Source: PRO6 sp049646625
GTDB lineage: Bacteria; Pseudomonadota; Alphaproteobacteria; Rhizobiales; Xanthobacteraceae
Length of the DNA stretch: 64,000 bases
Direction: 5' to 3'
Assembly: GCA_049646625.1 (NCBI GenBank)
Contig: JBARWE010000086.1
Location: 1-64,000 of the forward strand
Of this stretch, positions 61,216 to 64,000 are shown one piece after another. The position numbers were made by a program, and so were the translations under genes. The notes beneath the pieces are model-generated. The model searched no databases, was not told the DNA's origin, and worked only from the letters and a program-made list of their open reading frames with translations. Position 1 is the stretch's first letter. Every line of letters starts with the position of its first letter.

Positions 61216-62504
61216 GCGGTGGCCGGCCGGCGGACCGCGATGCACCCGGCTTCTGCCGCGACTGCCTCGCGGACACCGGCCCCGGTGTGCGCCGCTGCGC
61301 CGCCTGCGGCTCACCGCGGCTCACGCGCCACCCGGAGTTGCCGACGCTGGCGCTGGCGCATATCGACTGCGACGCCTTCTACGCGACGATCGAAAAACGT
61401 GACAACCCGGCGCTGATTGACCGGCCGGTGATCGTCGGCGGCGGCCGGCGCGGCGTGGTGTCGGCGGCCTGCTATGTCGCACGCACTTATGGTGTGCATT
61501 CGGCGATGCCGATGTTCAAGGCGCTGGCGCTGTGCCCCTCCGCCACCGTCATCAGGCCGGACATGGCCAAGTACGTCCGCGTGAGCCGCGAGGTGCGCGC
61601 CGCGATGCAGGCGCTGACCCCGCTGGTTGAGCCGCTGTCGATCGACGAGGCGTTCCTCGACCTCCACGGCACCGAGCGGCTGCATGGCATGATGCCGGCC
61701 AAGGTGCTGGCGCGCTTCGCCGCCACGGTCGAACGCGACATCGGCATCACCGTGTCGGTCGGGCTGTCATGCAACAAGTTTCTCGCCAAGATCGCCTCCG
61801 ATCTCGACAAGCCGCGCGGCTTTGCCGCGCTCGGCCAGGACGATGCACGCGCGCTGATGGCCGACAAGCCAGTCGGCTTCATTTTCGGCGTTGGGCCGGC
61901 GACCATGGCCCGGCTGGCGCAGCGCGGCTTTCGCACCATCGCCGACCTGCAACGCGCCGACGAAAGTGACCTGATGAAGCTGTTCGGCCTGGAGGGGCGG
62001 CGGCTGTGGCGGCTCGCGCGCGGCATCGACGAGCGCAAGGTGGTGGCCGATCGCGGCGCCAAGACGATTTCCAGCGAAACCACGTTCGAGACCGATATCC
62101 GCGACTTCACGGCGCTGGAGAAGACGCTGTGGCTGCTCAGCGAAAAGGTATCAAGCCGGCTCAAGGCCGGGGAACTGGCCGGCACCACCATTACGCTCAA
62201 ACTTAAGACCGCCGATTTCCGCCAGCGCACGCGCGCCCGCGCCATCGCCGCGCCGACCCAGCTGGCCGGGCGAATCTTTGCCACCGCGCGCGACCTGCTG
62301 GCCCGCGAGATCGACGGCACCGCCTTCCGCCTGATCGGCGTCGGCGTCAGCGCGCTGCGGCCCGGCTCGCTGGCCGGCGACGGCGACCTGATCGACGGCC
62401 GCGCCGCGCATGCCGAGCGCGCCATGGATGATCTGCGCCAGCGTTTCGGCCGCACCGCGCTGATGCGCGGCATCGCCTATGACGGGCCGCACAAGCCAGA
62501 GTGA
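61212..62504 (+). CDS. dinB: DNA polymerase IV with an N-terminal zinc-knuckle
   Basis: This 430-residue Y-family polymerase bypasses lesions. Catalytic blocks are AHIDCDAFYATIEKRDNP and LSIDEAFLDLHGTERLHG, the conserved SIDEAF metal site. The first 35 residues carry FCRDCLADTGPGVRRCAACG, two CxxC pairs absent from E. coli DinB, which probably form a small zinc knuckle. The C-terminal little-finger domain starts near 290. GTG start at 61212. Confidence 0.95.
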   Translation: MSGGRPADRDAPGFCRDCLADTGPGVRRCAACGSPRLTRHPELPTLALAHIDCDAFYATIEKRDNPALIDRPVIVGGGRRGVVSAACYVARTYGVHSAMPMFKALALCPSATVIRPDMAKYVRVSREVRAAMQALTPLVEPLSIDEAFLDLHGTERLHGMMPAKVLARFAATVERDIGITVSVGLSCNKFLAKIASDLDKPRGFAALGQDDARALMADKPVGFIFGVGPATMARLAQRGFRTIADLQRADESDLMKLFGLEGRRLWRLARGIDERKVVADRGAKTISSETTFETDIRDFTALEKTLWLLSEKVSSRLKAGELAGTTITLKLKTADFRQRTRARAIAAPTQLAGRIFATARDLLAREIDGTAFRLIGVGVSALRPGSLAGDGDLIDGRAAHAERAMDDLRQRFGRTALMRGIAYDGPHKPE

Positions 62505-62534
62505 GGCGGAAAGGCTAAACCGGGGCGGTGCCCC

Positions 62535-63383
62535 TCACGGCTTGCAGGGTTTTGCCGTCCGGGCCTCGTATTTCGACATCGCGCCGCTGATGACGAAATC
62601 GTTGTAGTCGAGCGCAAGCTGGCGCGAGACGCCGTTTTCGTAGAGTTCGAACGACATCGCATAGACCGGCGTCTGCTCGCCGGCGGCCGGCGGCTTGCTG
62701 CCGTCATAGTAGCTGACCGTCACCGGCCAGCGCCTGAGCGCCTGAAGCGCGGCATCGGAGGGATCGGACGCGGCCCGCACACCCGCGGCGATCGGCTGCC
62801 CGATCACGGTGAAGGTGTTGTAGACTTTTTCGCCGCCATCGGAGCCGTCATAGACTTTCAGTTCGAGCAGCGACTTGCCCTCGCGCGCCGCGGCGATGAC
62901 GCGCCGCACCTGCTCGGTCGGAAACACCACGTCGCCGGGCAGCGTCAGCGTTTTCTCCGCCGGCTGCTTCAGCCGTACAGCGATGGTGTCGTCATGCCGC
63001 TCGGCAATGCCGTCGACGATGCTCGGAGAATCATCATTGGTCCGGGTCTCGATACGGAAGCGATAACTTTTCCCGTCGCCGCTCTCCCACGTCGTGGAGC
63101 GGAGGTTGCTGGTGATGTCGTTGTTTTCCGCCGCGTCCAGCTCCGACACCTGATGGAAGTCGCTGGAATAGCCCTCGCAAGCATTGCCGTCGAAATTATA
63201 GAGAATCTGCCCCGAGGCATTGTTGATCGCAACATTGCTGCGCGCCGATTTCAGGCTCAGCGTATAAAGCGCCTGATGCGGGGCGAGCGCGAGCGGCGCG
63301 GTCTCGGCGCCGGCACCGGCGCTGCCGGCGGCAAACAGCAACGCCAGCCCTGCCAGCACCGCCATCGGATATGAGCGAACCAT
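62535..63383 (-). CDS. eipB: EipB-like periplasmic cell-envelope integrity protein (DUF1849)
   Basis: This secreted protein of 282 residues has a signal peptide (MAVLAGLALLFAAGSAGAGA) and the DUF1849 beta-rich domain with HQALYTLSLKSARSNVAINN, ACEGYSSDFHQVSEL and the terminal cysteine (AKPCKP). A disulfide between the two Cys is likely, as in Brucella EipB, which supports envelope stability. Start ATG 63381-63383 has AAGGAGG upstream. Confidence 0.9.
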   Translation of the reverse strand: MVRSYPMAVLAGLALLFAAGSAGAGAETAPLALAPHQALYTLSLKSARSNVAINNASGQILYNFDGNACEGYSSDFHQVSELDAAENNDITSNLRSTTWESGDGKSYRFRIETRTNDDSPSIVDGIAERHDDTIAVRLKQPAEKTLTLPGDVVFPTEQVRRVIAAAREGKSLLELKVYDGSDGGEKVYNTFTVIGQPIAAGVRAASDPSDAALQALRRWPVTVSYYDGSKPPAAGEQTPVYAMSFELYENGVSRQLALDYNDFVISGAMSKYEARTAKPCKP

Positions 63384-63548
63384 GCGGCCTCCTTGGCCCG
63401 ATTGAAACCTGCACCATAACCACCGGCGGCCGGCGGCGCGAGCCGGCGCGGGCCATTCGGTCCGCCCTTGCATGAGCGCGCATGATGGGTGAAATATGGC
63501 CTGAAACGTTCACCCGAACGTGAGACAATCCACAACATCGAGGGCAAT

Positions 63549-64000
63549 ATGGCAGGAACGGTCGAACAGAAGCTCGCATCGCTTGGGATCACGCTGGGTG
63601 AACCCACCAGCCCGCAGGCAAACTACGTTCCGTTCGTCCGCTCCGGCAATCTGCTGGTGATGTCCGGGCAGGTCTGCGCCGGGCCGGACGGCAAGCTCGT
63701 CGCCAAGGGCAAGCTCGGCGCCGGCGTCTCGGTCGAGCAGGGCCAGGCCGCGGCCCGTGCCTGCGCCGTCAATCTGCTGACGCAGGTCAAGGCCGCGCTC
63801 GGCGACCTCGACAAGGTGGCGCGCGTGGTGCGGCTCGGCGGCTTCATCAACTCGGCGCCGGATTTCCTCGATGGTCCAAAAGTGCTCAACGGCGCCTCCG
63901 ACCTGATGGTCGCCGCATTCGGCGACAAGGGGCGTCACGCCCGCACCACTGTCGGCGTCGCGGCGCTGCCCGGCGATGCCTCGGTCGAGGTGGACGCCAT
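63549..64000 (+). CDS. RidA-family protein, second paralogue (cut by window end)
   Basis: The first 150 residues read MAGTVEQKLASLGITLGEPT, then YVPFVRSGNLLVMSGQVCAG and SVEQGQAAARACAVNLLTQV, a YjgF-like fold of the longer subgroup with a cysteine in the QVCAG position. The catalytic arginine found in RidA proper is not seen. The stop is outside the window. Start ATG at 63549; upstream space faces eipB divergently. Confidence 0.87.
   Translation, partial: MAGTVEQKLASLGITLGEPTSPQANYVPFVRSGNLLVMSGQVCAGPDGKLVAKGKLGAGVSVEQGQAAARACAVNLLTQVKAALGDLDKVARVVRLGGFINSAPDFLDGPKVLNGASDLMVAAFGDKGRHARTTVGVAALPGDASVEVDA

Overview
This is a GC-rich, densely coding chromosomal window. It most likely comes from a Hyphomicrobiales (Rhizobiales) alphaproteobacterium near the Bradyrhizobium/Rhodopseudomonas/Xanthobacteraceae group. 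The basis is the PleD-DivK pair, a pyrB next to a dihydroorotase-like gene that lacks the metal motif, the order pyrB-pyrC'-plsY-dprA-topA-rnr-DUF983-NUDIX-rpmG-pleD-divK-DUF3572-dinB, EipB/DUF1849, and a FixL/FixJ/FixK-type regulatory cascade. I see no rRNA, tRNA, CRISPR array, prophage or insertion sequence.

Layout. (1) 1-7345: a spermidine/putrescine-type ABC importer operon ending in a fumarylacetoacetase-family enzyme, divergent from a GntR/FCD regulator and a RidA-family protein. A signal-less solute-binding-like protein and a MOSC protein follow. (2) 7650-35417: a stress/low-oxygen island. It holds an NDP-forming acyl-CoA synthetase-GNAT fusion, a small cytochrome c, a zinc alcohol dehydrogenase, an Mla-type lipid transporter, a universal stress protein, a phosphotransferase-P-loop kinase fusion, PHA synthase, phasin plus a second PhaC-like enzyme, two DUF1538 membrane proteins with a PII-like protein, a P2A-type Ca2+ ATPase and an HlyD-RbbA-YhhJ transporter. 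It ends with FixK-like, FixJ and FixL-like regulators. (3) 35418-37084: sparse, with only a histone H1-like Lys/Ala-rich protein. (4) 37085-47742: gatB, lrgAB, a patatin lipoprotein, gatA, gatC, an NMO-family enzyme, ruvX, an AEC permease and an AidB-like acyl-CoA dehydrogenase. (5) 47888-64000: housekeeping genes from pyrB to dinB, then eipB and a truncated RidA-family gene.

The main result is regulatory. Copies of the FNR/FixK operator TTGA-N6-TCAA (perfect or one mismatch) lie before six starts or divergent pairs in the island, mostly 45-68 bases from the start codon, with a weaker one before the synthetase-GNAT gene. The FixK-like protein encoded in the same island carries the E-x-x-S-R recognition-helix signature that reads TTGA half-sites. 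Its own upstream region holds a FixJ-like site. Yet the FixL-like kinase has arginine where classical FixL has its heme-binding histidine, so the input signal may not be heme-bound oxygen. I infer a compact dormancy/microaerobic programme covering carbon storage, protein acetylation, universal stress protein, ion pumping and an unexplained PII/DUF1538 membrane module.
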